From positions 1 through 21,797 of the forward strand of contig JBAZZL010000018.1 in NCBI GenBank assembly GCA_041658785.1: DNA of 21,797 bases, given 5' to 3'. Position 1 is the first letter of the stretch; the number at the start of each line of letters is the position of its first letter. Source of the DNA: JAHJGG01 sp041658785 (GTDB lineage Bacteria; Patescibacteriota; Patescibacteriia; Magasanikbacterales; UBA922). Below, piece after piece: positions 6,852 through 13,617 of this stretch. The notes beneath the pieces are model-generated. The model saw nothing but the letters and a program-made list of their open reading frames with translations, was not told where the DNA came from and did not search any database. The position numbers and the translations under genes were made by a program.

Positions 6852-7751
6852 TCAGACATTACCAACATAAACATTCGTCAACCCCGCGTCCTTCCCTATT
6901 TCTTTTGCCATTGCCAATGTAGAAACTGGCGTAACTCCATGGTCTTTCATTTTATACATCGGAAAAAAACGGGACAAATGCCAAGGAATTTTTTTATCAA
7001 CGTTGGCAATAAACTCGGCAATTTTCTTTAATTCTTCCTTACTATCATTTTCTCCCGGAATAATCAGCGTGGTAATTTCTAAATGAATTCTTCTGTCATG
7101 CATTCTTTTAATCGTGTCTAACACTGGTTGTAATCTTCCACCGCAGATTTTACGATAAAAATGATCGCTAAATGATTTAAGATCAATGTTCGCGGCGTCC
7201 AGATAATCTCCAACATAATCCAGCGCTTCTTTGGATTCAAAGCCATTGGAAACATAAACATTCTTAATTCCATTTTCCCGCGCCAACACCATTATATCAC
7301 GCGCGTATTCCACAAAGATAGCTGGCTCGTTATAAGTATAGGCAATTGACGGAATCTTGTTCTCCAATGCATAGTCAACCAATCTTTCCGGACTCCATTC
7401 TTCTGTTTTATCCAACAATCTTTCAAATTCACTTTCCCCGGTCCCTCGTCCCTCTTTCCCCATTCCACTCAATTCATAATTCTGACAAAACCCGCACCGA
7501 AAATTGCAGCCATACGTCCCAATGGACAAAATATCTGTGCCAGGCAAAAAGTGATACAAAGGTTTTTTTTCAATCGGATCTACATGCACCGCCGCAGGCT
7601 TGCCGTAGACCAGCAGATACAACTTTCCTTCAATATTTCTTCTCACGCCGCAAATACCAGCCATTCCTTCTCTAATGGCGCAATAATGCGAACAAGCTTG
7701 GCATTGTACTATTTTATTGTCATGTTTTATGTACAGAATTGCTTTCTTCAT
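6852..7751 (-). CDS. amrS: AmmeMemoRadiSam system radical SAM enzyme (PflA-like)
   Basis: This 299-residue radical SAM protein has the iron-sulfur cluster motif CNFRCGFC (C82, C86, C89), SYCNEP-like AYTYNEPAIF downstream, VYVSNGF, and the ITTLIIPGEND segment typical of PflA/AmrS proteins. The N-terminal QCQACSHYC...GICGVR cysteine cluster distinguishes AmrS from plain PflA activases. Its substrate is unknown. It lies upstream of the AMMECR1 gene, from which a 10-bp periodic repeat element separates it. The ATG at 7751 is the only sensible start. Confidence 0.93.
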   Translation of the reverse strand: MKKAILYIKHDNKIVQCQACSHYCAIREGMAGICGVRRNIEGKLYLLVYGKPAAVHVDPIEKKPLYHFLPGTDILSIGTYGCNFRCGFCQNYELSGMGKEGRGTGESEFERLLDKTEEWSPERLVDYALENKIPSIAYTYNEPAIFVEYARDIMVLARENGIKNVYVSNGFESKEALDYVGDYLDAANIDLKSFSDHFYRKICGGRLQPVLDTIKRMHDRRIHLEITTLIIPGENDSKEELKKIAEFIANVDKKIPWHLSRFFPMYKMKDHGVTPVSTLAMAKEIGKDAGLTNVYVGNV

Positions 7752-7758
7752 AACTATT

Positions 7759-7923
7759 TAATTACTGTGAATTACGAAACTATCTCTTTTTGTCATTCCC
7801 GCGCCCGCCTGCGCGAGGATAAACTCCGGCGGGAATCCAGTCGTAATGTGAATCTGGCTCGATTTCTGGATTCCCGCCTCCGCGGGAATGACAGACAATG
7901 CATTTCGTAATTCACAGTAATTA
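7759..7923. repeat. Complete MITE-like element with perfect 21-bp terminal inverted repeats
   Basis: The ends at 7759-7779 (TAATTACTGTG...) and 7903-7923 are exact inverse copies over 21 bp. Inside, a second pair of arms TGTCATTCCCGCG (7791-7803) and CGCGGGAATGACA (7881-7893) encloses nested GC-rich arms. There is no coding capacity, so any movement would need a transposase from elsewhere. Partial copies lie at 6016-6147 and 1343-1382. Confidence 0.88.
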
Positions 7924-7959
7924 TAACAAAAAGACTCACCAATAAAAAGTGAGTCTTTT
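7924..7959 (-). terminator. Rho-independent terminator of the DsbA-like gene
   Basis: An 11-bp stem AAAAGACTCAC (7929-7939) and its inverse (7949-7959) is followed on the minus strand by TTTGTTATAA. It lies 20 bp after the stop codon of the DsbA-like gene, so that gene is probably monocistronic. Confidence 0.8.
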
Positions 7960-7978
7960 CAAATCTATAATAAACATC

Positions 7979-8746
7979 CTAAAGATATTGCTGAATCGCC
8001 GCCTCTATCGCAGAAAATGGCTGCGCTCCTGATATCGCCTGAGTCTCGCCATTGGGACCGATCAAAACAGAATATGGCGTGCCTCTTCCGCCGGCAGCCT
8101 GTCCATCTCTTTCATCATCTTCTACGGCGCTGGCATATTTCTGCGCTTTCAGACAATCATTGAAATTATTTACATTTAGTCCGATCTCTTTGGCGTAATC
8201 AGGCAGTTTATCAAGATCAAGGCCGTCATTTGATTCTGTTCTATCAAAAATTAAATCAGCCAACTCCCAAAACTTGCCCTGCTCTCCGGCGCACTCGGTT
8301 GCCAGAGCCTCTGTCCGGGCTTGGCGATGCAGGCTATCAAGCGGCATTTGCCTGAATACCCAACGGACACTGTCCCCGTGGCTGTCAATTATCTGGTTCA
8401 TGGTTTCATGAAAACGCTTGCAGAAAGGGCATTCAAAATCAGAAAATCCAATAATGGTAATGTTAGCATTTTTGTTTCCGCGAATGTGATCTGTCTTTTC
8501 ATCTACTGGTTTAACAGTAATTTTGATCCCAGCCGTTGGAACGGCTTGAACATTGTTTGACGGCGCCGCCAAAGCAACGCCGCCGCGGTCCTTGTTGGCT
8601 GGCGCGAATCCGCCATTATTCATAAACATCGCCGTTAAGACGAAAAAACCAACCGTACAAATGGCCAAAAAACCTCCAACAATACCTGCCACAAATGTTT
8701 GCTTTGGATTTAACAACTCAAAAAGGCTTGGTTTATTCTCTGGCAT
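7979..8746 (-). CDS. Membrane-anchored DsbA-like thiol-disulfide oxidoreductase
   Basis: The 255-residue protein has a short cytoplasmic start, a transmembrane segment at about 19-41, a low-complexity linker, and a DsbA/thioredoxin-fold domain facing outward. The redox motif is FECPFC with C106 and C109. A GTPYSVLIG segment near residue 223 supplies the cis-proline loop expected of the fold. It would form or rearrange disulfides in exported proteins. The family (often called DsbA-like or BdbD-like) is common in CPR bacteria. It has its own promoter-like sequence (8783-8810) and terminator. Confidence 0.9.
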   Translation of the reverse strand: MPENKPSLFELLNPKQTFVAGIVGGFLAICTVGFFVLTAMFMNNGGFAPANKDRGGVALAAPSNNVQAVPTAGIKITVKPVDEKTDHIRGNKNANITIIGFSDFECPFCKRFHETMNQIIDSHGDSVRWVFRQMPLDSLHRQARTEALATECAGEQGKFWELADLIFDRTESNDGLDLDKLPDYAKEIGLNVNNFNDCLKAQKYASAVEDDERDGQAAGGRGTPYSVLIGPNGETQAISGAQPFSAIEAAIQQYL

Positions 8747-8782
8747 AAATTTATATTTATTGCTGTGAATTATTATTGAATT

Positions 8783-8810
8783 ATTATAGCAGACAGCGCG
8801 GAGAATCCAA
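8783..8810 (-). promoter_or_regulatory. Extended -10 promoter of the DsbA-like gene
   Basis: On the minus strand TGCTATAAT (8791-8783) combines a perfect -10 box with an upstream TGN. A weak -35 TTGGAT (8810-8805) lies 16 bp before it. The start codon at 8746 is about 36 bases downstream of the -10. Confidence 0.6.
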
Positions 8811-8820
8811 TAAAGCAGAG

Positions 8821-8893
8821 AGCCGAGAGCGGGATTTGAACCCGCGACCTACACGTTACGAATGTGTTGCTCTGCCAACTGAGCTATCTCGGC
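8821..8893 (-). tRNA. tRNA-Thr (anticodon CGT)
   Basis: The 73-nt sequence folds as a full cloverleaf. It has a 7-bp acceptor stem GCCGAGA/TCTCGGC, the D arm GCTC...GAGC, the anticodon loop TTCGTAA with anticodon CGT, and a T arm GCGGG-TTCAAAT-CCCGC. The discriminator base is T, and CCA is not encoded, so it must be added enzymatically. The last pair of the anticodon stem (31-39) is an A-C mismatch. The anticodon reads the ACG threonine codon. Confidence 0.93.
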
Positions 8894-8913
8894 AGCATCA
8901 CATTAAACATATC

Positions 8914-9246
8914 TTATTCTATCTCATAACGAGGTATAATGTCAATCGCCGGCTCCTCATATGGGTGGGCTTTTTTCAGCGCGCTTATTGCTTCTGTCAA
9001 AATATTCTTATGGCAAATGCATTCAATGCACTCTTCTTTCACCTCTTCCAAATCCCCCACTTTGCCAATCGCTGGATTAGCGCCCTCAAGCGGTCTGAAT
9101 CGACCTTTTACCGGATATGAAAAAGAACAAAAATCATAATTCCCGAGTTTACCCGCTCCGGCTTCACCCAAAGCTTGCCTGACTTTGTCAGCGCTGTCTA
9201 CTGGAACTGTCACTTTTATTTTTAGGTAGTTAGATTGATTAAGCAT
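8914..9246 (-). CDS. YqfO/NIF3 C-terminal-like domain protein
   Basis: This small protein (110 residues from the ATG at 9246) matches the stand-alone form of the domain inserted in YqfO/NIF3 proteins. It begins with a YLKIKVTVPVDSADKVRQAL strand-helix unit and ends with HPYEEPAIDIIP, the family signature. CutA-like fold and trimerisation are known for this domain; its function is not. An earlier in-frame ATG at 9303 would add 19 residues. That stretch includes CGTAATTACAG, which resembles a repeat arm, so the shorter form is preferred. The tRNA-Thr gene lies about 20 bp after its stop. Confidence 0.8.
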   Translation of the reverse strand: MLNQSNYLKIKVTVPVDSADKVRQALGEAGAGKLGNYDFCSFSYPVKGRFRPLEGANPAIGKVGDLEEVKEECIECICHKNILTEAISALKKAHPYEEPAIDIIPRYEIE

Positions 9247-9329
9247 AAAACGATAAGCTGTAATTACGAAAAAGTCAAAACCCTTTTTTACGAAAAATAC
9301 CATTAAAATTTTCCTATCAAATTGCGAAC

Positions 9330-9348
9330 AAAAAAGGGTCTAAGACCC
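9330..9348 (-). terminator. Terminator after the toxin-antitoxin pair
   Basis: On the minus strand GGGTC-TTA-GACCC (9348-9336) is followed by six T residues. It lies 12 bp after the stop codon of the HicA-like gene. Confidence 0.7.
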
Positions 9349-9360
9349 GATTAAACAGCG

Positions 9361-9612
9361 CTACTTAATACGTTCATCAAATTCCTCTACTGTACAAACA
9401 TTACTCCTCACGAGCCAATCACGAAAATCTTTAATAATATTCTTGTTTACTTCATTATGACTTAGGGGTAAGGGATAAGAACAATTTGTTTCTATCGCAT
9501 GCGCCTTCGCGACATGTTTACCACCTTGTACTATTTCAAATCGTTTATGGTTAGATAACCATTTTAATAATTGATAAAACTTTTTTGATTTAATATTAGC
9601 GTACTCCCCCAT
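9361..9612 (-). CDS. HicA-like mRNA interferase toxin
   Basis: The 83-residue protein has the size and layout of HicA: an N-terminal helix (residues 8-21), a basic strand, the GGKH motif carrying the likely catalytic H33, then YPLPLSHNEVNKNIIKDF, equivalent to the VPxHxxKEL segment of HicA toxins. HicA proteins cleave mRNA and are neutralised by HicB. The gene starts one base after the upstream partner ends, so they are translationally coupled. It is a divergent member, judged from motif spacing alone. Confidence 0.75.
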   Translation of the reverse strand: MGEYANIKSKKFYQLLKWLSNHKRFEIVQGGKHVAKAHAIETNCSYPLPLSHNEVNKNIIKDFRDWLVRSNVCTVEEFDERIK

Positions 9613-9613
9613 A

Positions 9614-10024
9614 TTAAGCTAATTGCAAATCACCTTCTTTTTTCAAATTAACAAAACCAAAACTTGATCTTTCTACGGAAAGATCCTCTAATTTCTTCCT
9701 GTCTTCAATCGGTGGAGAAAATAATTTATTCTTTAAAATCAAATCTATATAACCGCGCGGTATATCAAAAGCCAAAATTGTTGATTCATTCACCATTCTG
9801 ATAAAATCATCAGTATCCACACCTTGAGTCACAAATGTTTTATCGCCTGCAGTTACATTACCAATAATATAACTGCCATCTCTAAACCATTCTACTTGAA
9901 TATTATTTGGCAATTTATGAAAATAAGCAAAAAATGCCTCTGGAAAAATCTCTGGTTTGATTATTCTTTTCTTTATTTCGTCCCATTTAATTTGTAATCT
10001 CATTTTTGTCAAAAGCATATACAT
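9614..10024 (-). CDS. Putative HicB-like antitoxin
   Basis: The 136-residue protein is not a textbook HicB. Its segment FVTQGVDTDDFIRMVNESTILAFDIP does, however, follow the TQG-DT-(D/E)-hydrophobic helix pattern of the HicB N-terminal domain. Its position directly before a HicA-like gene, one base apart, supports the antitoxin role. Antitoxin-first order is the reverse of the classic hicAB order but does occur. The start is uncertain: ATGs at 10024, 10018 and 10003 are all possible, and the first would leave a leader of only about 13 nt after the predicted promoter. Confidence 0.6.
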   Translation of the reverse strand: MYMLLTKMRLQIKWDEIKKRIIKPEIFPEAFFAYFHKLPNNIQVEWFRDGSYIIGNVTAGDKTFVTQGVDTDDFIRMVNESTILAFDIPRGYIDLILKNKLFSPPIEDRKKLEDLSVERSSFGFVNLKKEGDLQLA

Positions 10025-10044
10025 TTTATTAATATTATTACTAA

Positions 10045-10074
10045 ATTATATCAATAACTTTAGACAAAAGTCAA
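10045..10074 (-). promoter_or_regulatory. Promoter of the toxin-antitoxin pair
   Basis: On the minus strand TTGACT (10074-10069) and a perfect TATAAT (10050-10045) are separated by 18 bp. A second, extended -10 sequence TGGTATAAT lies upstream at 10093-10085. The start codon lies 20 bases after the first -10 box. Confidence 0.7.
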
Positions 10075-10208
10075 GCTTTGAACTATTATACCATAAAATA
10101 CCCTGTCAACAAATAGCTGGGAACAAAAAAAGAAGCTCCTCCCGCGCCGTGGTTAATTATCAATAACACTACTTCCAGAACTCTCAATAATTATATTACC
10201 CCATGTCA

Positions 10209-10631
10209 TCAATACGCATTAGCCAGAACTGCATTATGTTGCTCAAGAATGCGGTCATATTCTTGATTATTCGCCGTTCCCCCAAATGAGCACTGGCCGT
10301 TGATAATCGCGCCCGCTATAATAGTTACCGCACCCGCCTTGATGTCCCCGCAGATAACAGCGGTCCTTTCAACTGATAAACTGCCAGCCACATCTATATT
10401 GCCGTTCACTTTACCAGAGATGGATAATTTATTCGCTTTGATATTGCCATTAATTTCCGCGTTTTGGGTTATTTCTAAAATGCCATTAACCAAAATTTCA
10501 CCCTCGAGTCGGCCCTCAAAAATTATTGTTTCCGCACCCACAAGCTTGCCATCAAACCGCGATGAGGCGCTAAACTTAGACTGCTTGGACGGATTATTTC
10601 CGCTGTAATTTTTAATAGAGCCCCAAATCAT
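10209..10631 (-). CDS. Bactofilin (polymer-forming cytoskeletal protein)
   Basis: The protein has 140 residues, with a short disordered N-terminus and then a bactofilin right-handed beta-helix. Its rungs are visible as repeated short units such as GEILVNGILEI, AEINGNIKANKLSISGKVNG, and NIDVAGSLSVE. Bactofilins self-assemble without nucleotide into filaments that scaffold cell-wall enzymes or organise the cell interior. It lies 32 bp downstream of a 3D-domain wall protein, a functional pairing that fits a wall-associated scaffold. It closes the series of genes that begins with the gas vesicle cluster, so it may share its transcript. Confidence 0.93.
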   Translation of the reverse strand: MIWGSIKNYSGNNPSKQSKFSASSRFDGKLVGAETIIFEGRLEGEILVNGILEITQNAEINGNIKANKLSISGKVNGNIDVAGSLSVERTAVICGDIKAGAVTIIAGAIINGQCSFGGTANNQEYDRILEQHNAVLANAY

Positions 10632-10663
10632 AATTTATTTTTATCTAAATTCTTGGGTGATTG

Positions 10664-11269
10664 CTAATAAATTTCCATTTCTAAATATTGAATGCCAAAT
10701 TTTTGAGCGTCATCATATTTTGACACCCAAATATCAACTTGCAAACCGAAGCGCTCATCCATACGGTCCTCAACCACAAATAATTTGTCGCCAAACCTCT
10801 GCGGAAAACGCACTATCGTACCGATTGGCAAAAAATTGGCAGCCACGATGCCGTCGCGCACCTCGGTATTGTAGGCCGTAAGATAAGGCGTCTTGTCGGT
10901 CTGATCCTTAGTGCTGGAATAGGCAGAAACCGCGACCATCATTGATTTTCTGGGTTTTTTGTCGGCGAAGTATTGCCGCATGTACAAGTCAACATCTACT
11001 TGATTAGTTGACAAATACTGCGCTGGCATGGCAGCGGCGGAAGCGGGTTGAGCTAATTTTAGCCAATCAGGCTTTAAGGAAAGGACGAGAATCAGCAGTT
11101 GTATTAGTATCATTACTGCCAAAAGCAGTGTTATGACTATCAGCCAAATTTTAAAATAAACAGGGAGTCGGAGCCACGGAGGTCTCCTGTTTTTCACTGG
11201 GTTATCTTTTGCCTTGGCCTTGCTTATTTTGTTTCTCTTTGATTTGCGTAATTTGAGAAAGGAGAACAT
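10664..11269 (-). CDS. Membrane-anchored 3D-domain protein (putative peptidoglycan-active)
   Basis: The 201-residue protein starts with a basic cytoplasmic tail, has one transmembrane segment at about 38-66, and ends with an extracellular 3D (Asp-Asp-Asp) double-psi beta barrel. The signature residues are visible in VSAYSSTKDQTD near residue 109 and VVEDRMDERFGLQVDIWV near residue 170. This domain occurs in MltA lytic transglycosylases and in resuscitation-type wall proteins, so a role in wall cleavage is likely but not shown. It is placed between the gas vesicle genes and bactofilin. Confidence 0.88.
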   Translation of the reverse strand: MFSFLKLRKSKRNKISKAKAKDNPVKNRRPPWLRLPVYFKIWLIVITLLLAVMILIQLLILVLSLKPDWLKLAQPASAAAMPAQYLSTNQVDVDLYMRQYFADKKPRKSMMVAVSAYSSTKDQTDKTPYLTAYNTEVRDGIVAANFLPIGTIVRFPQRFGDKLFVVEDRMDERFGLQVDIWVSKYDDAQKFGIQYLEMEIY

Positions 11270-11320
11270 AATTGTAAAAATTATCCTGCCTCAATTTAGG
11301 TAATGTGCGGGATGACCTTT

Positions 11321-11737
11321 TTATTTAATTTTGGATTTTTCCGCCCGAGGCGGACCAGCCTTTGGCTGGGATTTTGCCTGCCCCGCCCGCTTCGCCGGAG
11401 CATAAGCGAGGCGAGTAGCGAGCTTTGCTCTGCTATTCGAGGTTTCTACTTTGGCTTCCAATTTTTCTAATTTCTTTTTTAATTCATCCCTTTCTTTTTC
11501 TGCTTCTGTTTCTTTTGCCTTACTACATAAATACGAATCCGTCTCCCACCAATTGATGCCTATTTGCTGGGCTTTGTCAACCGATGCGATAAGCAATCGT
11601 ATTTTAATCGTCAACAGCTCAACATCGGCCAATTTAATCTGAATATCGCCGGCAATAACAATGCCTTTGTCTAAAACGCGCTCCAAAATATCGGCTAAGT
11701 TAGTTGATTGAATTGAATGGACTATTTGTTCGCTCAT
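11321..11737 (-). CDS. gvpJ: GvpA/GvpJ-family gas vesicle protein with a long charged tail
   Basis: Residues about 12-62 form the GvpA-type domain, with LERVLDKGIVIAGDIQIKL and LLIASVDKAQQIGINWWE. The AGDIQIKLADVELLT segment and the tryptophan pair are more like GvpJ and related minor GvpA paralogues than the shell protein GvpA. Residues 72-95 form a charged coiled coil. The last 35 residues are Ala/Lys/Pro-rich and are encoded by a run of palindromic repeats, which may have extended an older C-terminus. In the family such proteins help nucleate the vesicle tip. It follows the GvpA-GvpK fusion gene, with a strong hairpin in between. If no gvpA exists elsewhere, this would be the candidate shell protein. 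Confidence 0.85.
   Translation of the reverse strand: MSEQIVHSIQSTNLADILERVLDKGIVIAGDIQIKLADVELLTIKIRLLIASVDKAQQIGINWWETDSYLCSKAKETEAEKERDELKKKLEKLEAKVETSNSRAKLATRLAYAPAKRAGQAKSQPKAGPPRAEKSKIK
11340..11369. repeat. Two adjacent GC-rich palindromes at the gvpJ 3' end
   Basis: TCCGCC-CGA-GGCGGA (11340-11354) is followed directly by CCAGCC-TTT-GGCTGG (11355-11369). Both are translated as part of the C-terminal tail of the GvpJ-like protein. Further GC-rich repeat-like sequence continues to about 11430. Confidence 0.7.
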
Positions 11738-11750
11738 AGTTTTTATTTAC

Positions 11751-11777
11751 CCCCTCACCTATACATAGGTGTAGGGG
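11751..11777. other. Strong hairpin between gvpA-K and gvpJ
   Basis: CCCCTCACCTAT (11751-11762) pairs with ATAGGTGTAGGGG (11765-11777) with a single bulge. It starts immediately after the stop codon of the upstream fusion gene. There is no T run, so it is more likely an mRNA-stabilising or processing element, or a repeat of the CCCC-CACCT family also found at 19018-19085, than a terminator. Confidence 0.6.
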
Positions 11778-11778
11778 T

Positions 11779-12357
11779 TTACATTAAATTACCTAATGGT
11801 CCAAGGTCTAAATTTAATTCTTCATCTTCTAACCCAAATATGGCTTTCATCTCTGTAATTTTTTTATCTAATGCTTTAAAAGTCAGCCCTAATTTTTGAA
11901 TTTCAATTTCAGAAAGATTGCCCTTTGCTATTCTGCGCCTCGCTTCTCGATACATCAAGTCCTTTATCAGCTTCACGAGGGTTAAAACCAGCTGGGCGAT
12001 TCCTTTTTCGGCTTTTTCCGGATTAGCGGCTTCAATTATTCTGGGTATATTCCTTTCCGCTCTCTCTATTTCTTGCTCCAAACTTCTGATATACTCCTCG
12101 TCTTCTTTACTAATCGCTCCACCGGAAGAATCTTCGCCTCTTCGCAAAACTTCCGCTCGACTAATGGAAGTAATGAGAAGCTTAAGACCGATAAATACAA
12201 GATCTACATCAGCCACTCGGATAGCAATCTCTCCATCTAAAACCGCCCCCTTTTCCAAAACCTTGTCTAAAGCGTCTATTAAAGTAACCCTTTCCTCTAC
12301 GGGTGGCCTTCCTGAAGTCGCAATATTCTCTAATGTTTGGATTTGCGGATGCTTCAT
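11779..12357 (-). CDS. Fusion of a GvpA-like domain and GvpK
   Basis: The 192-residue protein joins two gas vesicle proteins that are normally separate. The N-terminal part (about 22-70) is a GvpA/GvpS/GvpM-type domain with ALDKVLEKGAVLDGEIAIRV and FIGLKLLITSISRAEV. After a charged linker, residues about 100-190 are a full GvpK with EKGIAQLVLTLVKLI, SEIEIQKLGLTF and the ending LEDEELNLDLGPLGNL. In Bacillus megaterium-type clusters gvpS and gvpK are neighbours, so gene fusion is a plausible origin. There is no stop codon or frame change between the domains. The ATG at 12357 is preferred over an in-frame TTG at 12378. Confidence 0.9.
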   Translation of the reverse strand: MKHPQIQTLENIATSGRPPVEERVTLIDALDKVLEKGAVLDGEIAIRVADVDLVFIGLKLLITSISRAEVLRRGEDSSGGAISKEDEEYIRSLEQEIERAERNIPRIIEAANPEKAEKGIAQLVLTLVKLIKDLMYREARRRIAKGNLSEIEIQKLGLTFKALDKKITEMKAIFGLEDEELNLDLGPLGNLM

Positions 12358-12383
12358 AGTTCTATGAACTCGCGACAAGCGCG

Positions 12384-13181
12384 CTACACAAAGTTATATG
12401 GAGGCCATGGACCGCTTGATTCAAAAATAAAACCTATTTTTTCATACTTGGCCCGCAACTTTTGAATCTCTTCATGGAACTCATCGACCTTTTCTTTTTT
12501 TACGAGGAACGCACCGTTAAAAACCATGGGGTCGTTTCTTTGGGTTAATTCTTTTCCAAGAATTTTGCTTTCTTTCAGTTCTTCAGCTAACCCTTTAAAC
12601 CCTTTAAGAAAAAGAGAGATGTAATTATTTACGGACTTTTTCGCCTCTCTTTTAGCCATTTCATTTATTTCCTCTTCTAAAAAATATTGTCTGCCGGCCG
12701 GCAAGGATTTAATTTCTTCAAGCCGGCTTTGAATTATTGGTGAATTTTTTTTAATTTCATTCTCAAGAAGTTGAAATTTGGAATAGATTTTTACCGAATG
12801 TTCCTCTTTCCCTTGTAAACTCTTAAGAAGGTTTTTGAACTTCAAGTAATCTTTTTTCAAAGAACTAATCAAGCTCTTTCTGTCCTTAAAAATCGCTCCG
12901 AACTTCATGGGGATAATTAGACCATGAGAGTTCATCGCTGTCTCAATTACCTTCTCATGCGTCAGGGCTTTTTCTTTTATCCATTCTAAATCTTCTGCCG
13001 CCTTTTTTTGAAGCTCCTCTGCCCCGAATTCTTTCAAAGAAACCTCGCTAACTACCGCTTCAATGTCTTGATAAGGAATGCGGAAAACTTTTCCCCCGCC
13101 AATACATTCGCTCGCGTCTTTATCCGACAATTTCTTGATTTTTACGGATGGACAGATTCCATAAAGATAGAGTCCTTTCAT
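12384..13181 (-). CDS. gvpL: GvpL/GvpF-family gas vesicle protein
   Basis: The 265-residue protein starts MKGLYLYGI and ends GPWPPYNFV, both hallmarks of the GvpF/GvpL family. It also has the family's VIPMRFG-like block (LIIPMKFGAIF near residue 89) and FNGAFLVKKEKVDEF near 222. F/L proteins are small two-domain assembly factors found at the vesicle. A short insertion, SLPAGRQ near residue 160, is encoded by a 12-bp GC-rich palindrome and probably has no functional role. The gene sits four bases after gvpO and is followed closely by the GvpA-GvpK fusion. Confidence 0.93.
   Translation of the reverse strand: MKGLYLYGICPSVKIKKLSDKDASECIGGGKVFRIPYQDIEAVVSEVSLKEFGAEELQKKAAEDLEWIKEKALTHEKVIETAMNSHGLIIPMKFGAIFKDRKSLISSLKKDYLKFKNLLKSLQGKEEHSVKIYSKFQLLENEIKKNSPIIQSRLEEIKSLPAGRQYFLEEEINEMAKREAKKSVNNYISLFLKGFKGLAEELKESKILGKELTQRNDPMVFNGAFLVKKEKVDEFHEEIQKLRAKYEKIGFIFESSGPWPPYNFV
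12692..12703. repeat. In-frame palindrome within gvpL
   Basis: TGCCGGCCGGCA is a perfect 12-bp palindrome read as part of LPAGRQ. It resembles the element at 4385-4411. Confidence 0.6.
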
Positions 13182-13185
13182 ACTC

Positions 13186-13608
13186 TTACACTTCCGGATT
13201 CAGAGCGGTGTCAACTCTTTTACGAAGATCGGTCCGTTTATAACTAATAATTTTCCCACCCTCATCAACTCGCACCTCATAAGTGCCCAAAACATCCATC
13301 CCGTCAGGAATAGATTCTTTCTCAATTACTTCAATGGTTGCTATCAACTCATTGCCCTCCCGCTTAAAGCCGATCGCGGATGGAGATTTAAACCCGGTTA
13401 AATCGGCGAGTTCTTTTTTTGCTTTTTCCAGTATGTCTTTTGTTGCCATATTTTTAATATTTTCGCCCCGTTGATCCGCCAGCTCGCGGATCAATTGAGG
13501 CTGACTTATAATTTTAGCTCTTTTATTGAACTTCTTCGACCTTTCTTTGCCCGCCATAGCCTTTGGCGAAGGCGGGTTACTTTTTTTGATTGTTATTTTT
13601 GATTTCAT
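13186..13608 (-). CDS. gvpO: Gas vesicle protein GvpO
   Basis: Residues about 58-135 match the GvpO core: a helix KKELADLTGF, then GNELIATIEVIEKESIPDG, DVLGTYEVRVDEGGKIISY and KRTDLR. GvpO is required for vesicle formation in haloarchaea and occurs in actinobacteria; its biochemical role is unclear. The first 55 residues are basic and poorly conserved in character. They include two segments (NPPSPKAMAG and LIRELADQ) encoded by GC-rich palindromes, so this extension may be partly repeat-derived. The gene lies nine bases after gvpG. Confidence 0.88.
   Translation of the reverse strand: MKSKITIKKSNPPSPKAMAGKERSKKFNKRAKIISQPQLIRELADQRGENIKNMATKDILEKAKKELADLTGFKSPSAIGFKREGNELIATIEVIEKESIPDGMDVLGTYEVRVDEGGKIISYKRTDLRKRVDTALNPEV
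13471..13494. repeat. In-frame hairpin within gvpO
   Basis: TTGATCCGC (13471-13479) pairs perfectly with GCGGATCAA (13486-13494) around a six-base loop. It encodes LIRELADQ. Confidence 0.65.
13550..13576. repeat. Second in-frame hairpin within gvpO
   Basis: CCCGCC (13550-13555) pairs with GGCGGG (13571-13576), with an inner GCC-TTT-GGC stem. It is read as part of NPPSPKAMAG. Confidence 0.6.
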
Positions 13609-13617
13609 AATAAATTG

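Noticed and set aside
8776..9120. Plus-strand open frame containing ERDLNPRPTRYE
   Set aside because: This peptide is the well-known false translation of a tRNA gene's antisense strand; the tRNA-Thr gene explains it.
9247..9303. Longer start for the YqfO-like protein
   Set aside because: The added residues are not typical of the domain, and the DNA resembles a repeat arm. The longer start cannot be fully excluded.
10125..10140. Terminator after bactofilin
   Set aside because: The minus strand has a T7 run after GGAGCTTC, but I find no complementary arm to form a stem. The rest of 10094-10208 holds no gene.
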